Shown here: in pieces, positions 1 to 8,557 of the stretch | How positions within the stretch are numbered: position 1 is the stretch's first letter | Layout of the letters: every line of letters begins with the position of its first letter | NCBI RefSeq assembly: GCF_006386545.1 | Contig: NZ_SWAR01000023.1 | Span: 1-64,000 of the forward strand | DNA length: 64,000 nucleotides | Origin: Methylibium rhizosphaerae | Lineage (GTDB): Bacteria > Pseudomonadota > Gammaproteobacteria > Burkholderiales > Burkholderiaceae_C | Reading direction: 5' to 3' | Notes under the pieces: model-generated | Database searches by the model: none | The model's input: only the letters and a program-made list of their open reading frames with translations | Told to the model about the DNA's origin: nothing | Position numbers and translations under genes: made by a program

Positions 1-116
1 GATCCACCCCACCACCCATCCCCTGCGCCCCTTCCGGCCAGCGGGAAGGCAAACCCCAACGACATCCTCCAACAAACCCCCATGAACGACGCGCTTGACA
101 AAGCGGGTCTCATAGA

Positions 117-200
117 AGGGGAGGCGGGCCTTGCTTGGGGCGGCCCGGCGCGGCGGCCCGTGGGATGTCGGCCCCTCGTCCGGCGGATACGCCGGCCCGG
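117..200. repeat. Intergenic GC-rich hairpin repeat, copy 1
   Basis: This stretch lies just past the 3' end of gpmA. Bases 124-160 are identical over 37 nt to 4464-4500 and differ by one base from 4550-4586. Bases 164-196 match a second module found at 39065-39096 and 39154-39183. The second module contains the short inverted repeat CCGGCG-GATA-CGCCGG. It behaves like a REP/BIME-type extragenic element. I see no gene in bases 1-202. Confidence 0.75.
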
Positions 201-202
201 CC

Positions 203-949
203 TCAGCTCTTCTTGCCCTGCGCCGCCACCGCGGCAGCTGCCTTGGCGGCAGCCTCCTGGTCGCCCAGGTAGTAGTGGCGGATCGGCTTCAGGTTGGCAT
301 CGAGCTCGTACACCAGCGGGATGCCGTTCGGGATGTTGAGACCCACGATGTCGGCGTCGGAGATGCCGTCGAGGTACTTCACCAGCGCGCGGATGCTGTT
401 GCCGTGCGCAGCGATCACGAGGCGCTGGCCGCTCCTGATGGCCGGGGCCAGCGTTTCGTTCCACAGCGGCAGCACGCGCGCCACCGTGTCCTTCAGGCAT
501 TCGGTGAGCGGCACCTGCTCGGGCTTCAGGTTCGCGTAGCGCGGGTCGTTGCGCTGGCCGCGCGGGTCGTTGGCATCGAGCACCGGCGGTGGGGTGTCGT
601 AGCTGCGGCGCCAGACCAGCACCTGCTCGTCGCCGTACTGCTTGGCCATGTCGGCCTTGTTCAGGCCCTGCAGCGCGCCGTAGTGGCGCTCGTTCAGCCG
701 CCAGTCCTTCACCTCGGGCAGCCAGGTGCGGTCCATCTCCTCGAGCGCGTACCACAGCGTCCAGATGGCGCGCTTGAGCACCGAGGTGTAGGCCACGTCG
801 AACTCGTAGCCCGCGGCCTTGAGCAGGCGCCCGGCCTCGCGGGCCTGCTCCACGCCGGTGGCCGTGAGCTCCACATCGGTCCAGCCGGTGAAGCGGTTTT
901 CGAGGTTCCAGGTCGATTCACCGTGGCGGATCAGGACGAGCTTGTGCAT
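203..949 (-). CDS. gpmA: 2,3-bisphosphoglycerate-dependent phosphoglycerate mutase
   Basis: The gene encodes the cytosolic enzyme that interconverts 3- and 2-phosphoglycerate in glycolysis and gluconeogenesis. The product is 248 residues, the usual length for the cofactor-dependent family. The N-terminus [15 protein letters not shown] carries the RHG phosphohistidine motif, and [13 protein letters not shown] near residue 185 carries the second catalytic His. I chose the ATG at 949 because the family starts directly before the KLVLIRHG strand; the longer upstream reading frame has no family match. The gene is transcribed away from the rhodanese gene with a 126-bp divergent gap. A repeat element follows the stop codon. 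Confidence 0.97.
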   Translation of the reverse strand: MHKLVLIRHGESTWNLENRFTGWTDVELTATGVEQAREAGRLLKAAGYEFDVAYTSVLKRAIWTLWYALEEMDRTWLPEVKDWRLNERHYGALQGLNKADMAKQYGDEQVLVWRRSYDTPPPVLDANDPRGQRNDPRYANLKPEQVPLTECLKDTVARVLPLWNETLAPAIRSGQRLVIAAHGNSIRALVKYLDGISDADIVGLNIPNGIPLVYELDANLKPIRHYYLGDQEAAAKAAAAVAAQGKKS

Positions 950-1014
950 GGGGAGGGCAGCGTTGCGGGCGGTGGACGAAAGCCGGCGCAAGCCGGCGCG
1001 AGGAAGGCGAATTC

Positions 1015-1020
1015 TATAAT
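1015..1020 (+). promoter_or_regulatory. Putative -10 element of the rhodanese-grxC unit
   Basis: TATAAT is a perfect sigma70 -10 hexamer in an otherwise GC-rich divergent gap, 55 bp before the rhodanese start. No convincing -35 lies at the right distance, so the promoter call rests on the hexamer alone. Confidence 0.5.
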
Positions 1021-1075
1021 TCGCCCCCTTCGAAACCCGAGCGTGCAGGGCTGTCCGCCCGCAAAAGTACCCGCC

Positions 1076-1486
1076 GTGAAATTCATCATCGACAACTGGT
1101 TCCTGATCCTCGTGGCCTTCATCTCCGGCGGCCTGCTGGTGTGGCCGGCCGTCACGCGGCGTTCCGGTGCCGGCGCGGTCTCGGCCAGCGAGGCCGTGCA
1201 GCTCATCAACCGCGAGAAGGCCGTGCTCATCGACGTGCGCGAGCCCGACGAGTACGCCAAGGGCCATGCGACCCACTCCCGCAACGTGCCGCTCGGCAGC
1301 CTCGAGGGTTCGAAGGACCTGCCTTCGAACAAGGCCTTGCCGCTCGTGGTGGTGTGCGCCACCGGCGCCCGGGCCAACCGGGCGGTGGCTATCCTGCACA
1401 AGCTCGGTTTCGAGAAGGCGCGGCCCCTGGCCGGCGGCATCGCCGCCTGGCGCGAGGCGAGCCTGCCGACCGAGAAGTCCGCCTAG
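1076..1486 (+). CDS. Membrane-anchored rhodanese-like protein
   Basis: The 136-residue protein has an N-terminal hydrophobic segment at about residues 5-25, followed by one rhodanese domain with DVREPDEY and the active-site loop [10 protein letters not shown]. The catalytic Cys is present, so sulfur transfer or thiol chemistry at the membrane face is plausible, but the substrate is unknown. The GTG start is placed directly before KFIIDNWFL, where such Burkholderiales proteins begin. It heads the conserved run rhodanese-grxC-secB-gpsA, with 37 bp to grxC. The context suggests a link to thiol homeostasis or protein export; that is inference. Confidence 0.88.
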   Translation: MKFIIDNWFLILVAFISGGLLVWPAVTRRSGAGAVSASEAVQLINREKAVLIDVREPDEYAKGHATHSRNVPLGSLEGSKDLPSNKALPLVVVCATGARANRAVAILHKLGFEKARPLAGGIAAWREASLPTEKSA

Positions 1487-1523
1487 CACTCTGCCGGGCC
1501 CGACGATTGCCGGATACCTCTCG

Positions 1524-1784
1524 ATGAAACCTGTTGTGAAGATGTACACGACGCTGGTGTGCCCGTACTGCCAGCGTGCCAAGGCGCTGCTCAAGCAGCG
1601 CGGCGTCGATGCGATCGACGAGATCCGTGTCGACCTCGACCCGGCCCAGCGCAGCACGATGATGGAAATCACCGGCCGGCGCACCGTGCCGCAGATCTTC
1701 ATCGGCGAAACGCACGTGGGCGGCTGCGACGACCTGATGGCGCTCGACGCGCGCGGAGGGTTGATGCCCCTGCTGCAAGGCTGA
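1524..1784 (+). CDS. grxC: Glutaredoxin 3
   Basis: The gene encodes an 86-residue glutathione-dependent dithiol oxidoreductase of the cytosol. The CPYC active site is at about residues 13-16, followed by the family's TVPQIFI cis-proline strand and the GGCDDL glutathione-binding turn. Length and motifs match the GrxC class. It sits 37 bp after the rhodanese gene and 99 bp before secB, in the order typical of Burkholderiales. The ATG at 1524 starts right before the first beta strand (KPVVKMYTT). Confidence 0.96.
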   Translation: MKPVVKMYTTLVCPYCQRAKALLKQRGVDAIDEIRVDLDPAQRSTMMEITGRRTVPQIFIGETHVGGCDDLMALDARGGLMPLLQG

Positions 1785-1883
1785 TGACGTCGCTGCACGG
1801 CATGGCTTGCGCGATGTCGGCTGCGCCATAATCCCCGGCTCCGGCCCGCACCGAGTGCGGGCCTTGTCTTTCAAGGATTCATC

Positions 1884-2369
1884 ATGGCCGAACAGCAAGC
1901 CGCGGGCGTGCAGCCCGTGTTCCAGATCCAGCGCGTGTACCTGAAGGACCTGTCGCTGGAACAGCCCAATTCGCCGCAGATCCTGCTCGAGCAGGAACAG
2001 CCGCAGGTCGACATCAACCTCGGCCTTGCGGCCGAAGCAGTGGCCGACGGCATCTTCGAGATCACGGTCACCGCCACCGTCACCACCAAGATCAAGGACA
2101 AGACGCTGTTCCTGGTCGAGGCCAAGCAGGCCGGCATCTTCGAGATCCGCGGCGTGCCCGACGACCAGCTGCAGCCCATCATCGGCATCGCCTGCCCGCA
2201 GATCGTGTACCCGTACCTGCGCGCCGTGGTGGCCGACATCGTGTCGCGTGCCGGCTTCCCGCCGGTGCACCTGGCCGAGGTGAACTTCCAGGCCATGTAC
2301 GAGGCCCAGCAGGCGCAGGCGGCGCAAGCCAACGGCGGCGGCGCCTCGCCCATCATCACCAACGCCTGA
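1884..2369 (+). CDS. secB: Protein-export chaperone SecB
   Basis: SecB holds presecretory proteins unfolded and hands them to SecA, which is encoded at 30.7 kb in this window. The 161-residue product has the conserved [14 protein letters not shown] segment near residue 20 and the [15 protein letters not shown] segment near the C-terminus. An AAGGA Shine-Dalgarno sequence precedes the ATG. A possible -10 (CATAAT, 1827-1832) suggests its own promoter as well as readthrough from grxC. It ends 16 bp before gpsA, which is its usual neighbour. Confidence 0.97.
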   Translation: MAEQQAAGVQPVFQIQRVYLKDLSLEQPNSPQILLEQEQPQVDINLGLAAEAVADGIFEITVTATVTTKIKDKTLFLVEAKQAGIFEIRGVPDDQLQPIIGIACPQIVYPYLRAVVADIVSRAGFPPVHLAEVNFQAMYEAQQAQAAQANGGGASPIITNA

Positions 2370-2385
2370 CGGTCGACCGGGCGCG

Positions 2386-3393
2386 ATGAAGATCAGCGTC
2401 CTGGGTGGCGGGGCCTGGGGCACCGCGCTGGCGATCCAGGCCGCCTCGCGCCATGACGTGCGGCTGTGGGCGCGCGACGCGGCCCAGGTCGCGCGCATGC
2501 AGGCCAGCGGCCGCAACGAACGCTACCTGCCCGAGGCGGCACTGCCGCCGGCCCTGCGGCTCACCGCCGACCTCGATCTCGCGCTGGCCCACGGCGATGA
2601 GGGGCTGTTCGTGATCGCCACGCCCATGGCCGCGCTGCAGCCGATGCTGCAGGCGCTGCCCGAGCGGTCGGCGGTGCTTTGGCTGTGCAAGGGCTTCCAG
2701 GCCGGCACCGGGCTGCTGGGCCATGAGGTGGCTCGTGCGGTGCGGCCATTGGCCCGCGTTGGCGTGCTCTCCGGTCCGAGCTTCGCCGTCGAAGTGGCAC
2801 GCGGCCAGCCCACCGCGCTGGTGGCCGCCAGCGAAGATGCCGCGCTGTCCGAGCTGGCGGTCGACGCCTTCCATGGCGATACGCTGCGGATCTACACCTC
2901 GAACGACCCGGTGGGCGTCGAGGTGGGCGGCGCGGTCAAGAACGTCATGGCCATCGCGACGGGCATTGCCGACGGCATCCCGGCTGCCGATGCGTCGCTT
3001 GCGCCCGGCCTCGGGCTCAACGCCCGCGCCGCGCTCATCACACGTGGCCTGGCCGAGATCACCCGCCTGGGCGTTGCACTCGGCGCCCGTGCGGAAACCT
3101 TCATGGGCCTGTCCGGCCTGGGCGACCTGGTGCTCACCGCCACCGGCGACCTGTCGCGCAACCGGCAGGTCGGCCTGCGCCTGGCCGGCGGGCGGGCGCT
3201 GCCCGACATCCTGGCCGAACTCGGCCACGTGGCCGAGGGCGTGTACAGCGCGGCCACCGTGCTGCAGCGCGCCCGTGCACGGGGCGTCGAGATGCCCATC
3301 ACCGAAGTGGTGGTGGCAGTGCTCGAAGGGCGGCTGAGCGCTGCCCAGGCCGTGAGCGCGCTGATGCGCCGCGATGCCAGGCCCGAAGCCTGA
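2386..3393 (+). CDS. gpsA: Glycerol-3-phosphate dehydrogenase [NAD(P)+]
   Basis: GpsA reduces dihydroxyacetone phosphate to sn-glycerol 3-phosphate for phospholipid synthesis. The 335-residue product begins with the Rossmann motif [13 protein letters not shown], has the [11 protein letters not shown] segment near residue 130, and has [13 protein letters not shown] with the catalytic Lys near residue 185. It lies 16 bp after secB and is probably cotranscribed. The window also holds the ugp operon, which takes up the same metabolite from outside. Confidence 0.96.
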   Translation: MKISVLGGGAWGTALAIQAASRHDVRLWARDAAQVARMQASGRNERYLPEAALPPALRLTADLDLALAHGDEGLFVIATPMAALQPMLQALPERSAVLWLCKGFQAGTGLLGHEVARAVRPLARVGVLSGPSFAVEVARGQPTALVAASEDAALSELAVDAFHGDTLRIYTSNDPVGVEVGGAVKNVMAIATGIADGIPAADASLAPGLGLNARAALITRGLAEITRLGVALGARAETFMGLSGLGDLVLTATGDLSRNRQVGLRLAGGRALPDILAELGHVAEGVYSAATVLQRARARGVEMPITEVVVAVLEGRLSAAQAVSALMRRDARPEA

Positions 3394-3424
3394 GCGTCTC
3401 CAACCCACTTTCGAAAGACCAGCG

Positions 3425-4414
3425 ATGTCGTCTGTCGTTTCGTCTCGCCGCCGCCTGCTCGGCGCGGCGGCCGCATCCACCTTGCTGCTGGCCGGCGCAG
3501 GCGTTCGTGCCCAGGCCTGGCCTGCGCGGCCGATCAAGCTGGTGGTGCCGTTTCCGCCCGGCAGCTCGCCCGACCTGATCGCGCGGCTCATCGCCGAGCC
3601 GCTGGGCGCTTCGCTCGGGCAGAACATCGTCATCGACAACAAGCCGGGTGCCGGCGGCAACCTCGGCACCGGCGTGGTGGCCAAGGCCGAGCCCGACGGC
3701 TACACGCTGCTGTTCACCATCCAGGGGCCGCTGGTGACGGCGCCGCTGCTGTCGAAGAGCCTGCCCTACGACCCGGCGAAGGAGCTCGCCCCGGTGACGC
3801 TGGTGGCTACCAGCCCGAACGTGCTGGTGGTCGACCCGAAGCTCGGTGTCGACAGCCTGGCCGAATTCGTGCGCGTCGCGAAGGAAAGCAAGGGCCGGCT
3901 CAACTACGGCAGCGTCGGCAACGGCAGCGCGTCGCATCTGGCGATGGAATCGTTCAAGTCGCGTGCCGGACTCGACATCGCGCACATCCCCTACCAGGGC
4001 TTTCCGCAGGTGGTGAACGCCATCCTCGCCGGGCAGGTGCAAGCCGGCTTCATGGTGCCGGGCATCGCGATGGGCCAGGTGCGCGCCGGCAAGCTCAAGG
4101 CGCTGGGTGTGACCACGCTGGGCCGCGTGGCTTCGCTGCCCGAGATGCACACCTTCGCCGAGCAGGGCTACCCGGGCTTCGAGGCGATCAGCTGGCAGGC
4201 CGTGCTGGCGCCGGCCAGGACGCCCGCGCCCATCATCACGAGGCTGAACCAGGAACTGGTGCGCATCATCAGGAGCGACGCGCTGCGCAGCGCCATGCTC
4301 AACCAGTACTTCAGCGCGGCCGGCACCGCGCCCGAGGCGCTCGCCTCGCTCATGAAGAGCGAGCGCGAGGCCTGGTCCAAGGTCATCAAGGCGGCTGGCG
4401 TCAAACCTGAGTAG
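3425..4414 (+). CDS. Bug/TctC-family tripartite tricarboxylate-type binding protein
   Basis: This is a 329-residue periplasmic solute-binding protein. It begins with a twin-arginine-like signal (SSRRRLLGAAAAS), a hydrophobic core and a probable cleavage after VRAQ. The mature part has the family's WPARPIKLVVPFPPGSSPD start and the VIDNKPGAGGNLGTG ligand loop. No TctA or TctB membrane gene is nearby, so it is an orphan receptor, which is very common in Burkholderiales. Ligands in the family are carboxylates; none can be assigned here. The ATG at 3425 is chosen because an earlier in-frame start would place gpsA-overlapping sequence before the signal peptide. Confidence 0.9.
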   Translation: MSSVVSSRRRLLGAAAASTLLLAGAGVRAQAWPARPIKLVVPFPPGSSPDLIARLIAEPLGASLGQNIVIDNKPGAGGNLGTGVVAKAEPDGYTLLFTIQGPLVTAPLLSKSLPYDPAKELAPVTLVATSPNVLVVDPKLGVDSLAEFVRVAKESKGRLNYGSVGNGSASHLAMESFKSRAGLDIAHIPYQGFPQVVNAILAGQVQAGFMVPGIAMGQVRAGKLKALGVTTLGRVASLPEMHTFAEQGYPGFEAISWQAVLAPARTPAPIITRLNQELVRIIRSDALRSAMLNQYFSAAGTAPEALASLMKSEREAWSKVIKAAGVKPE

Positions 4415-4416
4415 TT

Positions 4417-4587
4417 GACGACACCCCGGCCGGTGAGTACACCGGCCACCCCTCCGCGAGGGGGCGGGCCTTGCTTGGGGCGGCCCGGCGCGGCGGCCCG
4501 GGGACGACACCCCGGCCGGTGAGTACACCGCCCACCCCTCCGGGAGGGGGCGGGCCTTGTTTGGGGCGGCCCGGCGCGGCGGCCCGG
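4417..4587. repeat. Tandem pair of GC-rich hairpin repeats
   Basis: Two copies of an approximately 85-bp unit lie 86 bp apart (4417-4500 and 4503-4587), filling the convergent gap between the binding-protein gene and the GDYXXLXY gene. Each unit contains GGCCGGTG-AGTA-CACCGGCC (one mismatch in copy 2), CCCCTC-N3-GAGGGG, and a GC-rich core shared with 124-160. The consecutive hairpins could act as a bidirectional transcription barrier. There is no open reading frame of note here. Confidence 0.85.
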
Positions 4588-4596
4588 GGGAACGCG

Positions 4597-6243
4597 TTAC
4601 GGGTGAATCGCCCTCAGCTGCGCGTCCGCCATGCCCACCAGCAAAGCCTTGCCGTCCGGGCTCACCCGGAACTCGCCGTACTTCGCGGCGGCCGAGCGTT
4701 CGGCTTCACCTTCGCGGAAGAACCATGCGTCGCTCACGAGGATCCAGCGGCCGTCCTTGGGCGTCAACTCGATGCGCAGTTCTCCGTCGGCCAGCGGCCT
4801 GCCGTCGTCGATGTGCTGGAGCGTGGCCACGCCGCGGGCGTCGCGCCGGGCCACCACCTGAGGGCGCTCGAGCGTGACCAGGCCGTCGAGCCTGCCCTGC
4901 AAATCGGCAGGTAGGTTGAAGTTCAGCTGCATGTAGTCGCCCTGCATCAGCGACCGCGGGTCCACCGGCGCCAGCTCCACGTACAGCGGCTGGCCGTGTG
5001 CGATGAGGTCTTCCTTTTGCCAGATGCCGAGGTTGGCCACGGCCAGCACGGCGGCGGCGCACAGGCCGATGCCGGCCCGTGCGGCGCTTGACGCGGAAAG
5101 TACCTGCTCAGATGCCGGCACCACCGCGGAACGGCCGCCCCGGTGTGCCAGCCAGGCGAGCCCGCCCAGCACCAGCCCTGCGGCCACGAGCACGAGCGCC
5201 TTGATGGCCAGCGGCCACTGCAGCTGGTAGTAGAAGCTGCCGATGATCCAGGCGGCGGCCAGGGCCGCTGCACCCGCCTGCCGCCAGCGCTGGCTGGTGA
5301 CGCACCAGGCGAGCGCCAGCCACACGGCGCCCAGCGCGGGCAGGAACCAGGCCATCCCCGCCAGCACGACGGCAACGCCGGCAAGCCATGGCTGGCGCAG
5401 CACCGGCCACTGGCGTGCCGCCCACAGGGCGGCCACGATGGCCAGCCCCGCGGAAACGGTCTGGAGCGCGGGCCACTGCCACAGCAGATGGCGGTGTTGC
5501 GCCAGCTCGCGGGCCACGTCGCCGACCAGCGTGCCGCCGAGGCTCGCGCCCACGAGGAAGGTCATGCCCGACCACCAGGCCAGGCCGCCGAGCGTGGCCA
5601 GCAGCCAGCCGGCGGCGAACGATTCCAGCGCCGCGGCATGGCGCGCATGCAGGCCGTCGTCGAAGAGCCGTTGCTGGATCACCTGCCACGACACCCACAG
5701 CCCGAAGCCCACATGCCATGCCAGCCAGAAGGCCTCGACGCCGCTGCGGCCCGCATGGAACCAGCGTTGCGGCGCGCAGGCGATGGCGGTGAGCACCGCG
5801 GCGGCGGCCCCCAGCAGCACCCGCAGCCAGGCTTGCCGCAGCACCACCGCCAGCGCCGCGGCGACGATGGCCAGCACGCCGGCCGCTGCCTGGTCGGGCA
5901 GGTCGCGGAACAGGCCGAAGCCCAGTGCCCCGGCACCCACCAGCAGGCCGGGCACCGCGAGCTGCTCGAAGAACAGCGGCACCTCGCGCGAGCGCAGCAC
6001 CACAGCGGCGCCGGCCAGCACCAGCGCGCCGATGAAATAGGGGCCGGCGCCGCGGCTGATCAGGTCGCCCAGCAGCAGGCCCACCACCCCGAGCAGCGGC
6101 ACGGCGGCCAGCCAGGCGCCCAGCGCGGTGAGCAGCACCACCGGCCAGGGCCGGGTGTCGCCGCTCGGACGTGAGGCGGCTGCGGGCAACAGGCCCTCGG
6201 CGATGGCCGCCTGCAGGGTCTGGTCGAGACGGTCGCGTTTCAT
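4597..6243 (-). CDS. DUF4401 membrane protein with C-terminal GDYXXLXY domain
   Basis: The 548-residue protein has an N-terminal cytosolic stretch, then about a dozen hydrophobic segments spanning roughly residues 45-370 (DUF4401-like). A final anchor is followed by a soluble C-terminal domain carrying the GDYMQLNF signature near residue 440 (GDYXXLXY family). The function of both domains is unknown. It overlaps the upstream DUF2157 gene by 4 bp (ATGA), so the two are translationally coupled and probably act together. The two domains are separate proteins in many bacteria, so this is a fused form. The stop codon abuts the repeat pair. Confidence 0.85.
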   Translation of the reverse strand: MKRDRLDQTLQAAIAEGLLPAAASRPSGDTRPWPVVLLTALGAWLAAVPLLGVVGLLLGDLISRGAGPYFIGALVLAGAAVVLRSREVPLFFEQLAVPGLLVGAGALGFGLFRDLPDQAAAGVLAIVAAALAVVLRQAWLRVLLGAAAAVLTAIACAPQRWFHAGRSGVEAFWLAWHVGFGLWVSWQVIQQRLFDDGLHARHAAALESFAAGWLLATLGGLAWWSGMTFLVGASLGGTLVGDVARELAQHRHLLWQWPALQTVSAGLAIVAALWAARQWPVLRQPWLAGVAVVLAGMAWFLPALGAVWLALAWCVTSQRWRQAGAAALAAAWIIGSFYYQLQWPLAIKALVLVAAGLVLGGLAWLAHRGGRSAVVPASEQVLSASSAARAGIGLCAAAVLAVANLGIWQKEDLIAHGQPLYVELAPVDPRSLMQGDYMQLNFNLPADLQGRLDGLVTLERPQVVARRDARGVATLQHIDDGRPLADGELRIELTPKDGRWILVSDAWFFREGEAERSAAAKYGEFRVSPDGKALLVGMADAQLRAIHP

Positions 6244-7220
6244 GCGGCACCTCCGGCGGAGCCATGGCGGCGCGACAGGCGCATCACGCCGCTCACCGTG
6301 CCGGCGAGCAGCGCCGCGGCAATGACACCGAGGAACAGCAGCGAGCCGATCGGGTCGCCATGGTGCGGCCGGTCGAACAGCCAGCGCGCGAGGCCGGCCA
6401 CCGCCAGCGTGTTCCATCCGAGCGCCACGGCGCTCAGCACGTAGATCTCGAACCAGCGCGGCAGCGCCAATGCGGCTGCGGCGGCTGCCAGCAGCACGAG
6501 CCCCAGCCAGTAGTGCGGCGCCACATCCCGGTGGAACAGGCCCCCGATCGCGGTGAGCGTGACCATCACGATCGCGAGCGTCGCCGCGCCGCGCAGGGCC
6601 CAGGGGCCCGCGCCGCTGTAGCGCTTCAGCGCGGGGCTCAGGGCGCCCGTCAATGCGGCGGCGGCCAGCCAGCCCGCGAGGTGGGCGCCCAGGTCGTCGG
6701 GCTCGACACGCCAGCGGTGGCCGGTGTGGGCATGCACCCACAGAGAGATGGCCGTCATGACGACCAGCGCCCAGGGCGCCCATGTGACGTCGCTGCGCAC
6801 CGCCAGGCACAGCGGCAGGGCCAGCACGGCCCACAGCGCGAACAGCTGCCACGGGTCGGCGCCGGTCTGGTAGGTCTGGCCGAAATAGGCGAACAGCGCG
6901 CCGATGCCCAGCAGCGCCAGCAGGCCGAGCGGCGCGCGCGCGGCGGGGCGCCACAGGGCGCCGAGGCACATCGCCAGCACGAAGCCTTGCAGCAGTGCGA
7001 AGCGGCCGAAGCGGCCCAGGGTGTCCCAGTTGGCGGCGATCCACAGCACCACACCGAGGCCGCCCAGTGCGGCGCCGAGCACCGCAACGCCGCGGGGCAG
7101 CCACCTGGCGGCGCCGGGTGCTTCGTCATTCAGGGCAGCGAGGCCGAACAGCTGCCGCGTTCGCTCGCGGTCCAGTCGGTGTTCGGCGGCCAGTTCGTAG
7201 AGCGCCAGGCGCAGGTCCAT
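6240..7220 (-). CDS. DUF2157 domain membrane protein
   Basis: The 326-residue product has a helical cytosolic N-terminus (MDLRLALYELAAEHRLD), typical of DUF2157, followed by eight to ten membrane segments. Nothing in the sequence reveals an activity. It is the first gene of a two-gene minus-strand unit and overlaps the DUF4401/GDYXXLXY gene. The pairing of DUF2157 with DUF4401 and GDYXXLXY is known from other genomes, and the set is presumed to form one membrane complex. The start ATG at 7220 is the first in frame before the conserved N-terminal helix. Confidence 0.85.
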   Translation of the reverse strand: MDLRLALYELAAEHRLDRERTRQLFGLAALNDEAPGAARWLPRGVAVLGAALGGLGVVLWIAANWDTLGRFGRFALLQGFVLAMCLGALWRPAARAPLGLLALLGIGALFAYFGQTYQTGADPWQLFALWAVLALPLCLAVRSDVTWAPWALVVMTAISLWVHAHTGHRWRVEPDDLGAHLAGWLAAAALTGALSPALKRYSGAGPWALRGAATLAIVMVTLTAIGGLFHRDVAPHYWLGLVLLAAAAAALALPRWFEIYVLSAVALGWNTLAVAGLARWLFDRPHHGDPIGSLLFLGVIAAALLAGTVSGVMRLSRRHGSAGGAA

Positions 7221-7338
7221 GCGGGTCCCTCCATGCTTGGGTGGCGCGCATCGTAGCGGCCGACCCCGCCCGGCACGGGCGCCCGGCGGGCAGGTATCGT
7301 GCCGCGCGCCCGGGGGGATCGTGGCGCTCGCCCCGCGT

Positions 7339-7809
7339 TCAGGAGCCGCCGGCGTATCCGTTCTGGCGCCAGGCGTCGAACACCGCCACCGCGACCGCGT
7401 TGCTGAGGTTGAGGCTGCGCTGGCCGGCACGCATGGGCAGGCGCACGCGTTGTGCCGGCGGAAAGCTCTCGCGCAGCGACGGCACGAGGCCGCGCGTCTC
7501 GCAGCCGAACACCAGCCAGTCGCCCGGCTGCCACAGCATCTCGCCCAGCAGCTGGCTGCCGTGGGTGGTGAAAGCGAACATGCGCTGGTGATCGGGCCTT
7601 TCCGCCTGCAGCAGGGCGCCCCAGGAGGCGTGGCGCTTCACGTCGGCGTACTCGTGGTAGTCGAGGCCGGCCCGCTGCAGCAGCTTGTCGTCCATCGAGA
7701 AGCCCAGCGGCTCCACGAGGTGGAGGCGGCAGCCGGTGTTGGCAGCCAGGCGGATGACGTTGCCGGTGTTCGGCGGGATCTCGGGTTCGACCAGGACGAT
7801 GTTGAACAT
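7339..7809 (-). CDS. trmL: tRNA (cytidine(34)-2'-O)-methyltransferase
   Basis: TrmL methylates the wobble ribose of tRNA-Leu using SAM; it is a small SPOUT-class enzyme. The 156-residue product starts MFNIVLVEPEIPPNTGN, very like the E. coli protein (157 residues). It shows the SPOUT knot segments FGCETRGLVPS near residue 103 and LPMRAGQRSLNLSNAVA near residue 125. The ATG at 7809 is preferred over the one at 7821 because family members begin at the FNIVL strand. comF lies 22 bp upstream on the same strand. Confidence 0.94.
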   Translation of the reverse strand: MFNIVLVEPEIPPNTGNVIRLAANTGCRLHLVEPLGFSMDDKLLQRAGLDYHEYADVKRHASWGALLQAERPDHQRMFAFTTHGSQLLGEMLWQPGDWLVFGCETRGLVPSLRESFPPAQRVRLPMRAGQRSLNLSNAVAVAVFDAWRQNGYAGGS

Positions 7810-7831
7810 GGTGGCGCGCATTGTCGCGAGG

Positions 7832-8530
7832 TCAGTCGATCGGCGTGCGGGCCAGCACCCACACGGCCACGCCCCGCGCGCCGGCCTGCAGCAGCGTGCG
7901 GGTCATCTCGGCGGCAGTGGCGCCGGTGGTCATCACGTCGTCGATCACCGCCACCGTCCTGCCGCGCAGCTCGGCGCGGCGGGCAGGTTCGACGGCAAAG
8001 GCGCCACGCACGTTGGCGGCGCGGCCGGCCTGCGGCAGCGACAGCTGGTGCGGCGTGTCCTTGATGCGCAGCAGCAGGTCGCAACGCGCCGGCAGCGCCA
8101 GCCGCTGAGCCAGGCGCCGGGCGATCTCCCAGGCCTGGTTGTGGCCGCGTTCGCGCAGGCGCGCAGCGGACAGCGGCGTGGGCAGCAGCAGGTCGGGCGC
8201 TGGCATGCCCTGCGCTGCCACGGCCTCTTGAAGCTGATCTGCCAGCGTCGAGGCAAGGTCGAGGGCGGCGCGAAACTTGAAGGCCGCCAGCAGGCCGTCC
8301 CACGGGTAGTCGTAGTCGAAGGCGGCGACGGCGCGCTCGAAGGGCGGCGGGTGACGAACACATTGCCCGCACAGGCCGGTGCCGCCGGGCATGCGCAAGG
8401 CACACCGTGTGCAGCGCCGCGCGGGCGCCGCAAATCGCTGCCGGCATGGCTGGCACACGCGCTGTGTCTGCCACGCGCGGCAGACGGCGCACTGGCTGGG
8501 CCAGCGAAAGGGCGGCGAGGCATCGGACAT
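7832..8530 (-). CDS. comF: ComF-family amidophosphoribosyltransferase-like protein
   Basis: The 232-residue protein has an N-terminal zinc-ribbon region with four Cys pairs (CAVC, CQPC, CTRC, CGQC) and a C-terminal type I phosphoribosyltransferase fold with the PRPP loop VAVIDDVMTTGAT. ComF is required for DNA uptake during natural transformation in some bacteria; the enzymatic reaction is not established. No other competence gene is in the window. It is divergent from the bioC-like gene with a 27-bp gap, a pairing common in betaproteobacteria. Confidence 0.9.
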   Translation of the reverse strand: MSDASPPFRWPSQCAVCRAWQTQRVCQPCRQRFAAPARRCTRCALRMPGGTGLCGQCVRHPPPFERAVAAFDYDYPWDGLLAAFKFRAALDLASTLADQLQEAVAAQGMPAPDLLLPTPLSAARLRERGHNQAWEIARRLAQRLALPARCDLLLRIKDTPHQLSLPQAGRAANVRGAFAVEPARRAELRGRTVAVIDDVMTTGATAAEMTRTLLQAGARGVAVWVLARTPID

Positions 8531-8557
8531 CGCACTAGCCTACACTGCGCCCCCGCG

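Noticed and set aside
4417-4587. Insertion sequence remnant
   Set aside because: No transposase fragment, target-site duplication or terminal inverted repeats flank the pair; the structure fits extragenic hairpin repeats better.
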